NCBI GenBank assembly: GCA_030613125.1
Contig: JAUWMO010000005.1
Span: 1-29,490 of the forward strand
Direction of reading: 5' to 3'
DNA length: 29,490 bases
From: Bacteroidota bacterium
GTDB taxonomy: Bacteria; Bacteroidota; Bacteroidia; Bacteroidales; VadinHA17
Part shown: in pieces, positions 15,409-24,048 of the stretch
How positions within the stretch are numbered: the stretch's first letter is position 1
Layout of the letters: each line of letters opens with the position of its first letter
Translations under genes and position numbers: made by a program
The notes under the pieces: generated by a model
The model's database searches: none
What the model was told of the DNA's origin: nothing
Seen by the model: only the letters and a program-made list of their open reading frames with translations

Positions 15409-16228
15409 CCGGAAAAAAATTTTCCAATTTGAACTGTTCTTGTTTATGTAAATTGCTGATCAGACTGATATATGTGAGGTTTTTAAAATCGGTGGACAGG
15501 ATTACTTTTATTTTATAAAAATTTCCTCCTTCTACTTGAAAATCATCTATATATCCTAATAAAACACCTTCCGGGAAAATTGTTGAGTATCCACTTGTAA
15601 TTATTGTATCTCCTCTTCTGATATTTACATGGTAAGGAATTTCATTTAATACGGCATTCCTGTAATCTTTACCATCCCATTCCAGTGAGCCAAAATAATC
15701 ATCTTTTTTAAGCTTTGCACTGATTTTCAAATTGGTATTCAACAGAGATATTACTGTAGAGTACCGCTTTGATACACCAAATACTATACCGACTACCCCA
15801 TCTGGAGATATTACCGCCATTTCAGGTTTTACTCCCTGTTCAAATCCTTTATTGAGAGTGATAAAGTTGTGTTGCTTATTTACGGAATTGTTTATAACCT
15901 TTGCAGTTGTCAAATAATATTGCTGTTTAAAAATTGTATCTTCCTTCTTATAAAAGAAAATCTCATCTGACCGGTAGGCCTGTTGTAATATATTATTCAA
16001 TCTGACATTTTCAAAGGCAAGTTTCTCATTGGTTTCACGCAGTTTAAGGTATTCAGTTATCGATAGTATTTTGGCATGGTGGAAACCCTTAATATTCTGA
16101 ATTATTTTAACAACTTTTGCTTTCTGGTAGTTATTAAATTGAAAAGCAACAGACAGGGAAACAAACTCAATAATTATAAAAAGAATTACAAAATGAAATC
16201 TTAAAATAAATCGAATCAAATTCTTCAT
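15401..16228 (-). CDS. mreC: Rod shape-determining protein MreC
   Basis: The 275-residue product has one N-terminal membrane helix (about residues 12-30), a coiled-coil-like stretch (about 60-90, EYLKLRETNEKLAFENVRL) and the periplasmic beta-barrel domain, with NKGFEQGVKPEMAVISPDGVVGIV and RRGDTIITSGYSTIFPEGVLLG as recognisable MreC segments. It scaffolds PBP2 and links it to MreB and MreD. It lies 30 bases after mreB and overlaps mreD by 8 bases. Confidence 0.94.
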   Translation of the reverse strand: MKNLIRFILRFHFVILFIIIEFVSLSVAFQFNNYQKAKVVKIIQNIKGFHHAKILSITEYLKLRETNEKLAFENVRLNNILQQAYRSDEIFFYKKEDTIFKQQYYLTTAKVINNSVNKQHNFITLNKGFEQGVKPEMAVISPDGVVGIVFGVSKRYSTVISLLNTNLKISAKLKKDDYFGSLEWDGKDYRNAVLNEIPYHVNIRRGDTIITSGYSTIFPEGVLLGYIDDFQVEGGNFYKIKVILSTDFKNLTYISLISNLHKQEQFKLENFFPDD

Positions 16229-16258
16229 CCAAAAATGATTTTATTAATTCCGGATGAA

Positions 16259-17281
16259 TTACCTCATTAGGAAAGAAAACTTTTCCACATTTTTTAATGC
16301 AATACCAGTTCCTCTGGCCACAGCATGAATTGGATCTTCCGCATAATGAAAAGGAATATTGATCTTATCAGAAAACCTTTTGTCAAGTCCTCTCAACAAG
16401 CCTCCTCCACCGGCAAGATATATTCCATGAGTTACAATATCTGCATAGAGTTCAGGTGGTGTTTGTTCCAATACATTCAAGATAGAATTTTCTATTTTTG
16501 AGATCGACTTATCAAGGCAGTGAGCAATTTCCTGGTAAGATACAGGTACTTCAATTGGCATAGCAGTCATCAGGTTAGGACCTCTTACAATATAATCAGC
16601 AGGAGGATTTTCCAGATCAGGCAAGGCTGAGCCAACATTAATCTTAATATTTTCAGCCGTTCTTTCACCGATTGTAATATTATGTTGATGCCTCATATAG
16701 GCCTGAATATCAGCAGTAAATCCATCACCGGCTATTCTTATAGATTTATTACATACAATTCCACCCAGGGCAATAACGGCAATTTCAGATGTTCCACCTC
16801 CAATATCAATCACCATGTTCCCTTCAGGTATTTCCACATCAATTCCTATACCAATTGCAGCGGCCATTGGTTCATAGATCATATATATATCGCGGCCACC
16901 AGCATGTTCAGATGAATCGCGAACCGCCCTGATTTCGACTTCAGTGCTTCCGGAGGGGATGCAAACAACCATTTTAAGAGCAGGGCTGAACCATTTGGGT
17001 TTATTATTTAGCATTTTGATCATTCCCCGGATCATTTGTTCGGCGGCATCAAAATCAGCAATTACTCCATCTCTTAATGGTCTGACTGTTTTAATGTTTT
17101 CATGAGTTTTCCCATGCATCTGTCTGGCTTTTTCACCAATGGCAATTAATTTGTTATTCAATTTATCAATAGCTACAATAGATGGTTCGTCAACTACAAT
17201 TTTGTCATCATGAATAATTATCGTATTTGCTGTTCCCAGATCGATTGCTATTTCTTGGGTTAAGAAAGAAAAAATTCCCAT
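16259..17281 (-). CDS. mreB: Rod shape-determining actin homologue MreB
   Basis: A bacterial actin that forms membrane-associated filaments guiding lateral wall synthesis. The 340-residue product has phosphate-1 loop IDLGTANTIII, PLRDGVIADF, phosphate-2 MVIDIGGGTSEIAVIALGG, and the adenosine segment YLAGGGGLLRGLDKR. The ATG at 17279-17281 gives the familiar MGIFSFLTQEIAIDLG start; an in-frame TTG two codons upstream is less likely. purH ends 37 bases before this start and reads the same way, so purH and the mre genes probably share a transcript. Confidence 0.96.
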   Translation of the reverse strand: MGIFSFLTQEIAIDLGTANTIIIHDDKIVVDEPSIVAIDKLNNKLIAIGEKARQMHGKTHENIKTVRPLRDGVIADFDAAEQMIRGMIKMLNNKPKWFSPALKMVVCIPSGSTEVEIRAVRDSSEHAGGRDIYMIYEPMAAAIGIGIDVEIPEGNMVIDIGGGTSEIAVIALGGIVCNKSIRIAGDGFTADIQAYMRHQHNITIGERTAENIKINVGSALPDLENPPADYIVRGPNLMTAMPIEVPVSYQEIAHCLDKSISKIENSILNVLEQTPPELYADIVTHGIYLAGGGGLLRGLDKRFSDKINIPFHYAEDPIHAVARGTGIALKNVEKFSFLMR

Positions 17282-17317
17282 TATCAAATCCTTATTAAAT
17301 TAATAAATCAATTCATC

Positions 17318-18844
17318 CTAGTGCTTAAAATGTCTGGTGCCTGTAAATATCATGGCAATACCATGCTTGTTACAATAATCTATAGATTCCTGGTCCCTGA
17401 CAGAGCCTCCCGGCTGAATAACAGAATGTATCCCGGCTTTCCCGGCAATCTCTACTGAATCAGCAAAAGGGAAAAATGCGTCTGAGGCCATAACGGCTCC
17501 ATTAAGTTCTAACTTAAATTTTTGTGCTTTATTAATGGCCTGAATCAATGCATCAACCCGTGATGTTTGTCCAACCCCACTTGCAATCAATTGCTTGTTC
17601 TTCGCTAAAACAATGGCATTTGATTTGGTATGTTTTACAATCTTGTTCGCGAATTCCAAATCTGAAAACTCATCACTGGTTGGGATCTTTTCAGTAACCG
17701 ATTTCATATCATCAATAGAGTCGGTTTTAATATCCTTATCCTGAACCAAAATACCATTCAATGCAGTCCGGTATAATTTCTCAGGCAGTTTTTTTTCTTT
17801 TAAGATCAGGATTATCCGATTTTTCTTTTGTTTTAATATTTCTAAAGCTGCCATGTCATACCCAGGCGCTACAATTGCTTCAAAAAACAGTTTGTTAATT
17901 TTGTCGGCAGTTTCAGCATCAACCTCGGAATTTGTAATGAGAATCCCTCCAAATGCAGAAACAGGATCTCCTGCCAATGCTTCATTCCAGGCATCCAACA
18001 GTTTTGGTCTTGAAGCAAGGCCACATGCATTGTTGTGCTTTAGTACTGCAAATGTAGTTTCAGTAAATTCCATAATAAGATTTACAGCTGCATCAATATC
18101 AAGCAAATTATTGTATGAAATCTCCTTGCCATGAAGTTTATCGAAAATGGCATCAAAATCCCCAAAGAACAAACCCCTTTGATGAGGATTTTCGCCATAT
18201 CTTAAGATCTTTCCCTCATTTTCACTTACTTTAAAAGAGGTAATTGTTTCATCTGAATTAAAGTAATTGAAGATTGCTGTATCGTAGTGAGAGGAAATAT
18301 TAAAAGCCCTGGTTGCAAATTGTTTCCGATCTTCTAAACTAGATTCTCCTTGTTTTTCTTCCAACAATGAAATAAGTACACTATATTGTTTACGATCTGA
18401 AACAATCAGAACATCATTATAGTTTTTGGCAGCAGCCCTGATAAGTGAAATCCCTCCAATATCAATCTTTTCTATAACAGACTGATCATCGACCCCTGAT
18501 GCCAGTGTTTCCTCAAAAGGATATAGATCAACAATTACAAGGTCAATATATGGTATCCCAAACTTGTCAAGTTCTTGACTGTCAGATGATATTTCTCTTC
18601 TTGAAAGGATACCCCCAAATATTAAAGGATGAAGAGTTTTTACCCTGCCACCAAGAATAGAGGGATACGAGGTCAGATTTTCAACTGATTCGACTTTGTA
18701 TCCATGCTCCTCTATGTATGATTTTGTACCACCGGTGGAAATGATCCTAACATCAAATTCATCAAGCAGTGACAGTATATTATCAAGGTTTTCTTTATTA
18801 TATACTGAAATTAAAGCAGAACGAATATTTTTTAAACCACTCAT
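17318..18844 (-). CDS. purH: Bifunctional AICAR formyltransferase/IMP cyclohydrolase
   Basis: Catalyses the last two steps of IMP synthesis: formylation of AICAR and ring closure. The 508-residue protein has the N-terminal cyclohydrolase domain (ALISVYNKENL, IISTGGTKSYIEEHG, ILGGRVKTLHP) and the C-terminal transformylase domain with the catalytic AVLKHNNACGLA (Lys-His) segment, DPVSAFGGI, and AGIHSVIQPGGSVRDQE, ending FTGTRHFKH. It is the first gene of the six-gene purH-mreB-mreC-mreD-mrdA-rodA unit. No clear TAnnTTTG-type promoter was found in the 201-base gap upstream on this strand. Confidence 0.96.
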   Translation of the reverse strand: MSGLKNIRSALISVYNKENLDNILSLLDEFDVRIISTGGTKSYIEEHGYKVESVENLTSYPSILGGRVKTLHPLIFGGILSRREISSDSQELDKFGIPYIDLVIVDLYPFEETLASGVDDQSVIEKIDIGGISLIRAAAKNYNDVLIVSDRKQYSVLISLLEEKQGESSLEDRKQFATRAFNISSHYDTAIFNYFNSDETITSFKVSENEGKILRYGENPHQRGLFFGDFDAIFDKLHGKEISYNNLLDIDAAVNLIMEFTETTFAVLKHNNACGLASRPKLLDAWNEALAGDPVSAFGGILITNSEVDAETADKINKLFFEAIVAPGYDMAALEILKQKKNRIILILKEKKLPEKLYRTALNGILVQDKDIKTDSIDDMKSVTEKIPTSDEFSDLEFANKIVKHTKSNAIVLAKNKQLIASGVGQTSRVDALIQAINKAQKFKLELNGAVMASDAFFPFADSVEIAGKAGIHSVIQPGGSVRDQESIDYCNKHGIAMIFTGTRHFKH

Positions 18845-18888
18845 TTACAATGGGTTAAAATAAAAATAATTTAATAATAAAAAATCGG

Positions 18889-18988
18889 TTAAAATTAACA
18901 ATTTTATTTATTATAAAAACTTGTATAATTCATTATTTTTAAGGGATTTATTTATGCTATTTTTACTTAATCATTAATTAAAATTAAC
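18889..18988. repeat. 11-bp direct repeat pair between purH and permease gene
   Basis: TTAAAATTAAC occurs at 18889-18899 and again at 18978-18988 in the 201-base divergent gap. The region is extremely AT-rich, so a chance origin is possible; nothing else was found in this gap apart from the candidate promoter at 19002-19009. Confidence 0.3.
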
Positions 18989-19001
18989 TGGAAATCTATA
19001 T

Positions 19002-19009
19002 TATTTTTG
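19002..19009 (+). promoter_or_regulatory. Candidate -7 promoter element (TATTTTTG)
   Basis: TATTTTTG fits TAnnTTTG and lies 36 bases before the permease ATG at 19046. No TTTG is found about 20 bases upstream, so only half of the Bacteroides-type promoter is present. Confidence 0.4.
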
Positions 19010-19045
19010 TATTAACTAATCAAATCATTTATTTAAACAGTAAAA

Positions 19046-20296
19046 ATGATATTTATTAAACTATTAAAAGAAAGTTTTTTATTTGCGTATCATTCTGTTA
19101 TTGTAAATAAATTGAGGACTTTCCTTTCTTTGTTTGGGATTACAATCGGGATTTTTGCAATTATTTCAGTTTTTACAGTATTGGACTGGATGGAAAGTTC
19201 AATCCGGGAAAATATAGCTTCACTTGGCGATAATACCGTTTATATTCATAAGTATCCCTGGGGCATGAACCGTGATCAACCATGGTGGGAACTTATAAAA
19301 AGACCTGTACCCAATTTTCGGGAGTATGAGGATTTGAAGAAAAGAGTTCATTCCGCAGAAGCAATGGCTTTTGCCATACAAACCCAGGTAACCGTAAAAT
19401 ATAAAAACAATTCAGCAGAAAATATAACTTTCTTTTCCACTACACATGATTACCAGGATATTAGATCTTTTGAAATTGAACAAGGCAGATATTTCTCACT
19501 TTTTGAATCGAGGAGTGGTAAAAACCGGGCGATTCTTGGAGCAGAGTTAGCTGAAAAGTTATTTGAAAATGAAAATCCGGTTGGTAAAGTTATTACCATC
19601 AGGGGAAGAAAACTACTTGTATCGGGTGTAATGAAAAAGGAAGGAATGGGAGGGATAAGTGATGAGGGATTTGACAGGATTGTTATGGTTCCGATAAGCT
19701 TTACCCGAAGCATGATTAATTTAAGAAGTGAATATTTGAATCCAATGATCATAGTAAAAGCTAAAAGGAATGTATCTATGATTGAACTTCAAGATGACCT
19801 TACTGCAAACCTGAGAGCTATCAGAAGGCTAAATCCCGGCGAAGAAAATGACTTTAGTTTAAATCAAGCCAGCACAATAGCTCAATCTATGGAATCAATC
19901 TTTTCCGGAATTAACCTTGGCGGATGGATCATTGGAGGTTTTTCTATTTTGGTTGGCGGTTTTGGAATCGCAAATATTATGTTCGTATCGGTGAAGGAAC
20001 GAACTAATATAATAGGGATCCAAAAAGCCCTGGGCGCAAAGAATAATTTTATCTTACAACAGTTTCTTTATGAATCTATTATTCTTTCGCTGGTTGGTGG
20101 TTTAATAGGCCTGATAATGGTATTAGCTGGTACTATTTTGATAAATTCATTATGGGACATGAATATGTATCTTACCATTGGAAATGTTTTCCTGGCTTTA
20201 TTCATTTCCGGTTCTATTGGTGTGATCTCAGGATATGCCCCGGCTCAGTCTGCTTCTAGATTAGATCCTGTTGAGGCTATAGGGACAACGTTTTGA
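19046..20296 (+). CDS. MacB-family ABC transporter permease (four-helix form)
   Basis: The 416-residue product has the simple MacB layout: TM1 at about residues 22-48 (LRTFLSLFGITIGIFAIISV), a periplasmic MacB-core region to about 285, and a C-terminal FtsX block of three helices. The first of these is IIGGFSILVGGFGIANIMFV, followed by the cytoplasmic coupling segment VKERTNIIGIQKALGAKNNF that contacts an ABC ATPase. It ends with PAQSASRLDPVEAI, as is typical. Likely role: efflux or envelope lipoprotein/peptide handling with a partner ATPase and adaptor encoded elsewhere. It stands alone, divergent from purH and convergent with mgtE. No intrinsic terminator was seen in the 63-base gap after it. 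Confidence 0.88.
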   Translation: MIFIKLLKESFLFAYHSVIVNKLRTFLSLFGITIGIFAIISVFTVLDWMESSIRENIASLGDNTVYIHKYPWGMNRDQPWWELIKRPVPNFREYEDLKKRVHSAEAMAFAIQTQVTVKYKNNSAENITFFSTTHDYQDIRSFEIEQGRYFSLFESRSGKNRAILGAELAEKLFENENPVGKVITIRGRKLLVSGVMKKEGMGGISDEGFDRIVMVPISFTRSMINLRSEYLNPMIIVKAKRNVSMIELQDDLTANLRAIRRLNPGEENDFSLNQASTIAQSMESIFSGINLGGWIIGGFSILVGGFGIANIMFVSVKERTNIIGIQKALGAKNNFILQQFLYESIILSLVGGLIGLIMVLAGTILINSLWDMNMYLTIGNVFLALFISGSIGVISGYAPAQSASRLDPVEAIGTTF

Positions 20297-20359
20297 TTTT
20301 TATAGATTTTGTAATCATTTTCTATTTTTAATTTCGTGCGTCAAGAAAGGCAATCCAGG

Positions 20360-21718
20360 TCAAAAAACTGTAAATAGTATCCTTCCTATCATCAAGTAGA
20401 TAAACAAACCCATAATATCGTTCAAGGTAGTAATAAAAGGTCCGGTTGCCAGAGCAGGATCTATTCTTATTTTGTTAAGTAACAGAGGTATGAAAGTTCC
20501 GAAAACTGAGGCAAAAATAATTACTGAAAACAGTGCAGCACTGACTGTAACTGTTAAGGCCAGTGAGTCGGAGGTAAAAATATTATAAACAAATATCAGG
20601 GCTGAAAGTAAAAAACCATTGATACCGGCAACACCAAGCTCTTTTATCAGTTTCTTAAACATACTTTCAAAGCCCAATGTGTTGTTTGCCAATCCCTGCA
20701 CAATAATTGCAGAAGATTGTACACCCACATTCCCTCCCATTGCTGCAATTAATGGTATAAAAAATATCATTTCGGGAAAAGTTCCCAAATCTATTTCAAA
20801 AACTCCAATAACATTTGCCACTAACACTCCACCCAGAAGACCTATCAAAAGCCATGGAATACGTGCTCTTGTAAGTATCCAGATATTATCAGTTGGTTCA
20901 ACATCTTCTGAAATACCCGATGCCATTTGATAGTCTTTCTCTGCCTCTTCTTTTATCACATCTACTACATCGTCAATTGTGATCCGTCCCAATAGTCTTC
21001 CTAATGAGTCGATAACAGGAAGAGCAACCAGATCATATTTTTCCATTATGCTTGCTACTTCATCTGATGATGTCTCAGTCTTAACCGAAATCACATCTGC
21101 ATTCACAATATCCTTGATTTTATTCTTATTGTCACTCAGCAACATTTTTTTCAAAGAGACAGTTCCCTTCAGGATTCTGTCATTATCAACCACATATACA
21201 TAATAAACTTCATCAACATTTTCAACTTGTTTCCTCATTTCTCTCAAGCAGGTGGTCAGAGTCCAATTCTCGTTAACCTTGATAAGTTCTTTTGCCATTA
21301 AACCACCTGCAGTGTCCTCATCATAGGCCATCAGGTCGACAATATCCCCTGCCTGTTCAATATCCTCAATATGGGAAAGTACCTCCTCCTGCTTTTTCTC
21401 ATCCAGGTCGCCTATCACATCTGCTGCATCATCCGAATCCATTTTGTCAATGAACTGCCTGGCAATAATTTCCCCCGGTAATGCTTTCAGAAACCGCTCC
21501 CGGTCATCCTCATCCAGTTCGGCTATTACATCTGCAGCCATCTCCCCGTCAAGAAGCATATAAAGGAACTTTGCTTCATCGATGTTCAATTCATCATAGA
21601 TCTCTGCAATATCTACAGCATGCAGCTCCTCTAATGTTTCTTTGGCAGTGATTTCATCTCCTGCCTCTATTGTAGCTTTGATGTCATCAATAAATTCTTT
21701 TGTTAATTCAAATTGCAT
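20360..21718 (-). CDS. mgtE: Magnesium transporter MgtE
   Basis: Mg2+-gated channel of the inner membrane. The 452-residue product has the expected order: acidic N-domain (about 15-130, with DEDDRERFLKALP and DSDDAADVIGDL), two CBS domains (about 135-255, with LVALPVIDSLGRLLGRITIDDVVDVI), a plug helix, and five membrane segments from about 285, including the pore motif IAAMGGNVGVQSSAIIVQG and the C-terminal DPALATGPFITTLNDIMGLF. The many acidic residues in the N and CBS domains fit cytosolic Mg2+ sensing. It begins 5 bases after the rsmA stop and is surely in the same transcript. Confidence 0.95.
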   Translation of the reverse strand: MQFELTKEFIDDIKATIEAGDEITAKETLEELHAVDIAEIYDELNIDEAKFLYMLLDGEMAADVIAELDEDDRERFLKALPGEIIARQFIDKMDSDDAADVIGDLDEKKQEEVLSHIEDIEQAGDIVDLMAYDEDTAGGLMAKELIKVNENWTLTTCLREMRKQVENVDEVYYVYVVDNDRILKGTVSLKKMLLSDNKNKIKDIVNADVISVKTETSSDEVASIMEKYDLVALPVIDSLGRLLGRITIDDVVDVIKEEAEKDYQMASGISEDVEPTDNIWILTRARIPWLLIGLLGGVLVANVIGVFEIDLGTFPEMIFFIPLIAAMGGNVGVQSSAIIVQGLANNTLGFESMFKKLIKELGVAGINGFLLSALIFVYNIFTSDSLALTVTVSAALFSVIIFASVFGTFIPLLLNKIRIDPALATGPFITTLNDIMGLFIYLMIGRILFTVF

Positions 21719-21723
21719 ATATG

Positions 21724-22527
21724 CTAATTATTATAATTTGTTAATATATTGCCGGACTTCATTTGTTCATTTTCGATCCATGTTGTTAGTTCAATAAAAT
21801 CTTCAATACTCATTTGTTCTGGTCTTCTCCGAAGCATAAAATTGTTGTCCGGTAAATTTAGTAAAAAGCTTTCTAATGAATTCTTTAACATCTTTCTACG
21901 ATGGTTAAAACCAGCTTTTACTATCATGAAGTATAGTTTTTCATTACACGGCAATCCATTTCTTTGATTTCTTCGGAACCTGATTACTGAGGATTTTACT
22001 TTTGGTGGAGGCTCAAACACCTGTTCGTTGACGTTAAACATATGCTCTATGTCATAATATGTTTGCATAAGTACACTTAATATTCCGTAATTTTTTGAAC
22101 CAGGTCCAGATTTAATTCTATCAGCAACCTCTTTCTGGATCATGCATACAATCTCAACGATAAGGTCCTTGTAATCAAGTGCTTTAAAAAATATCTGACT
22201 GGAAATATTATATGGAAAGTTACCTACTAAACAAAACTGCTTTTCAAAGAGTTTATATAAATTCAGTCTTAAAAAGTCTCCATGAATAATGTTTTTTTCA
22301 AGGGCAGGGAAATTCTCACGAAGATAGAAAACAGATTCTTTGTCAATTTCGATCAGAACCAGATCAACTTTTTTAAGTTTAATAAGATATTGGGTTAATA
22401 TTCCTTTTCCCGGGCCCACTTCAAGTATTTTCCGGTGATTGCCCACTTTGCTTACAATTTTCAAGGCAATATTCTTATCCTTTAAAAAGTGTTGCCCCAG
22501 AAACTTTTTTGGCCTCACAACATTCAT
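21724..22527 (-). CDS. rsmA: 16S rRNA dimethyladenosine transferase RsmA (KsgA)
   Basis: Dimethylates two adjacent adenosines in the 3' end of 16S rRNA during small subunit assembly, using S-adenosylmethionine. The 267-residue product opens VRPKKFLGQHFLKDKNIA, followed by motif I ILEVGPGKGILTQYLI, acidic LIEIDKES, HGDFLRLNL, and catalytic motif IV NFPYNIS (a common NLPYNIS variant). Its C-terminal part has the basic, RNA-binding FNHRRKMLKNSL segment. The ATG at 22525-22527 gives the usual start. It is followed closely by mgtE. Confidence 0.95.
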   Translation of the reverse strand: MNVVRPKKFLGQHFLKDKNIALKIVSKVGNHRKILEVGPGKGILTQYLIKLKKVDLVLIEIDKESVFYLRENFPALEKNIIHGDFLRLNLYKLFEKQFCLVGNFPYNISSQIFFKALDYKDLIVEIVCMIQKEVADRIKSGPGSKNYGILSVLMQTYYDIEHMFNVNEQVFEPPPKVKSSVIRFRRNQRNGLPCNEKLYFMIVKAGFNHRRKMLKNSLESFLLNLPDNNFMLRRRPEQMSIEDFIELTTWIENEQMKSGNILTNYNN

Positions 22528-22667
22528 GCTTGAAATTGTATTTGAATTAACCCGTATTATTCAACAAATTTGGTGATTAATGACGATAAATCCTTGAATG
22601 TAGTGAATAATTATCCGGGCTAAGTTTAAAATTCAGAATTCTTCGATCAAAATCAAAAGGGTATTTC

Positions 22668-22675
22668 TATTTTTG
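22668..22675 (+). promoter_or_regulatory. Candidate -7 promoter element (TATTTTTG) for malY-like gene
   Basis: TATTTTTG matches TAnnTTTG. About 22 bases upstream is TTCG (22642-22645), one mismatch from TTTG. Transcription from here would start inside the EEP-like remnant and give a leader of about 115 bases to the ATG at 22798. Confidence 0.35.
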
Positions 22676-22758
22676 TTGCTGTGATTAATAAAATTGATCC
22701 TGTTATTGTAGCGCTTCAGGAAGTTGATTTTAAAACTAACAGGGTAGGTACTCATTTT
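22675..22758 (+). pseudogene. Remnant of an endonuclease/exonuclease/phosphatase (EEP) family gene
   Basis: In frame with, and just upstream of, the aminotransferase ATG, the sequence reads AVINKIDPVIVALQEVDFKT followed by NRVGTHFDF. The IxxxDPxxxALQEVDxKTxR pattern is the N-terminal active-site strand of EEP-family (DNase I-like) proteins, where the E of LQEVD is a metal ligand. Neither the preceding TYNI-type strand nor anything downstream of about residue GTH matches the family, so only about 28 codons remain. A GTG at 22681 keeps the frame open into the next gene. Confidence 0.55.
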
Positions 22759-22797
22759 GATTTTACTAAACATCCGGCAGACCGGCATTGCAAATCA

Positions 22798-23970
22798 ATG
22801 AAATACAATTTTGATGAAATAATATCAAGGGGAAACACATTCAGTGTCAAATATGATGGCAAGAAAGCTTATTTCGGTTCTGCTGACCTAATACCTATGT
22901 GGGTTGCAGATATGGATTTCAAGACTCCGCCATTTATTACTGAAGCTGTTAAGAAAAGGGCTGATCAACCAATTTACGGATATTCTTTCAGGCCCGATTC
23001 CTATTACAATTCACTTATTGAATGGTTTGAAAGAAAGCATGGCTGGGAAATAAAAAAGGAGTGGATATTATTTACTCCGGGTATTGTACCTGCATTGAAT
23101 ATGCTTGTACAGACTTTCACAATGCCGGGCAACAAAGTTCTGGTGCAGCCACCTGTTTATCATCCTTTTTTTTCTGCCATTGAAAATAATCACAGACAAT
23201 TGGTAAATAACCCATTGACTTTTAAGGATGGCGAATACCTGATTGATTTTAATGATCTGGCAGCCAAACTTTCCTCAGGTACAAAACTGGTTTTGTTTTC
23301 AAATCCTCATAATCCTGTTGGCAGGGCCTGGAACAAGGAAGAATTGAAGAAACTGGCCGATCTGTGTGTACAAAATGACGTAATTGTAATTTCTGATGAA
23401 ATTCATTGTGATCTTGTTTTGCCAGGTAATAAACATATCTCTCTTACATCAGTATCTGAGGAAATAAAGGATCAGGTTGTTACCTGTATTTCTCCAAGCA
23501 AAACTTTCAACCTGGCAGGTATGTCCACTTCATCATTGGTTATTCAAAATGACAGATTGCGAGAAAAGTTTGAACTTACAATAGAACAACTTCATTTAGA
23601 TCTGGGAAATCTGTTTGGAACGGTTGCATCCATAGCTGCCTATACTCATGGTGATACATGGCTTAAACAGTTACTGGATTATATAAATGGGAATGTTGAT
23701 TTTGTTGAAGATTTTTTGAAAAAAAGAATTCCCGAAGTGGAAATGGTCAGGCCCGAAGCAACATATCTTATATGGATGGACTTCAGCGGCTTGAGGATGG
23801 ATCCGGAAGATCTTAAATTTTTTCTGATAAATATGGCAAAAGTGGGATTTAATGATGGGAGAACATTTGGTGAAGGGGGTGAAGGATTTCAGAGAATGAA
23901 TGTAGCATGTCCCAGGAAAATTGTTGAAGAAGCCCTGATCAGAATTGAAAAAGCTATTAATGATCTTTAA
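22798..23970 (+). CDS. MalY/PatB-type PLP-dependent C-S lyase or aminotransferase
   Basis: A fold-type I pyridoxal phosphate enzyme of about 390 residues. Family-typical segments: MKYNFDEIISRGNTFSVKYD at the start, LIPMWVADMDFKTPPFI, YGYSFRPDSYY, VLVQPPVYHPFF, LVLFSNPHNPVGRAW, VISDEIHCDLVL (PLP pyridine contact), and SPSKTFNLAGMSTS with the Schiff-base lysine. Members cleave cystathionine or cysteine S-conjugates, or act as aminotransferases; substrate cannot be chosen from sequence. The ATG at 22798 is preferred to the in-frame GTG at 22681, because the family starts there and the extra 39 residues resemble an unrelated EEP fragment. carA follows 78 bases downstream, with its own promoter candidate. 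Confidence 0.88.
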   Translation: MKYNFDEIISRGNTFSVKYDGKKAYFGSADLIPMWVADMDFKTPPFITEAVKKRADQPIYGYSFRPDSYYNSLIEWFERKHGWEIKKEWILFTPGIVPALNMLVQTFTMPGNKVLVQPPVYHPFFSAIENNHRQLVNNPLTFKDGEYLIDFNDLAAKLSSGTKLVLFSNPHNPVGRAWNKEELKKLADLCVQNDVIVISDEIHCDLVLPGNKHISLTSVSEEIKDQVVTCISPSKTFNLAGMSTSSLVIQNDRLREKFELTIEQLHLDLGNLFGTVASIAAYTHGDTWLKQLLDYINGNVDFVEDFLKKRIPEVEMVRPEATYLIWMDFSGLRMDPEDLKFFLINMAKVGFNDGRTFGEGGEGFQRMNVACPRKIVEEALIRIEKAINDL

Positions 23971-24006
23971 TTGTGCAATAAAATATAATGAATAACATAG
24001 AACCAT

Positions 24007-24014
24007 TACATTTG
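24007..24014 (+). promoter_or_regulatory. Candidate -7 promoter element (TACATTTG) for carA
   Basis: TACATTTG is an exact TAnnTTTG match 34 bases before the carA ATG, predicting a short leader of about 25-30 bases. The -33 TTTG half is not convincing. Confidence 0.45.
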
Positions 24015-24048
24015 TAAAGTTTTTTTTTGGAATTGATTCTTTTAAGCC

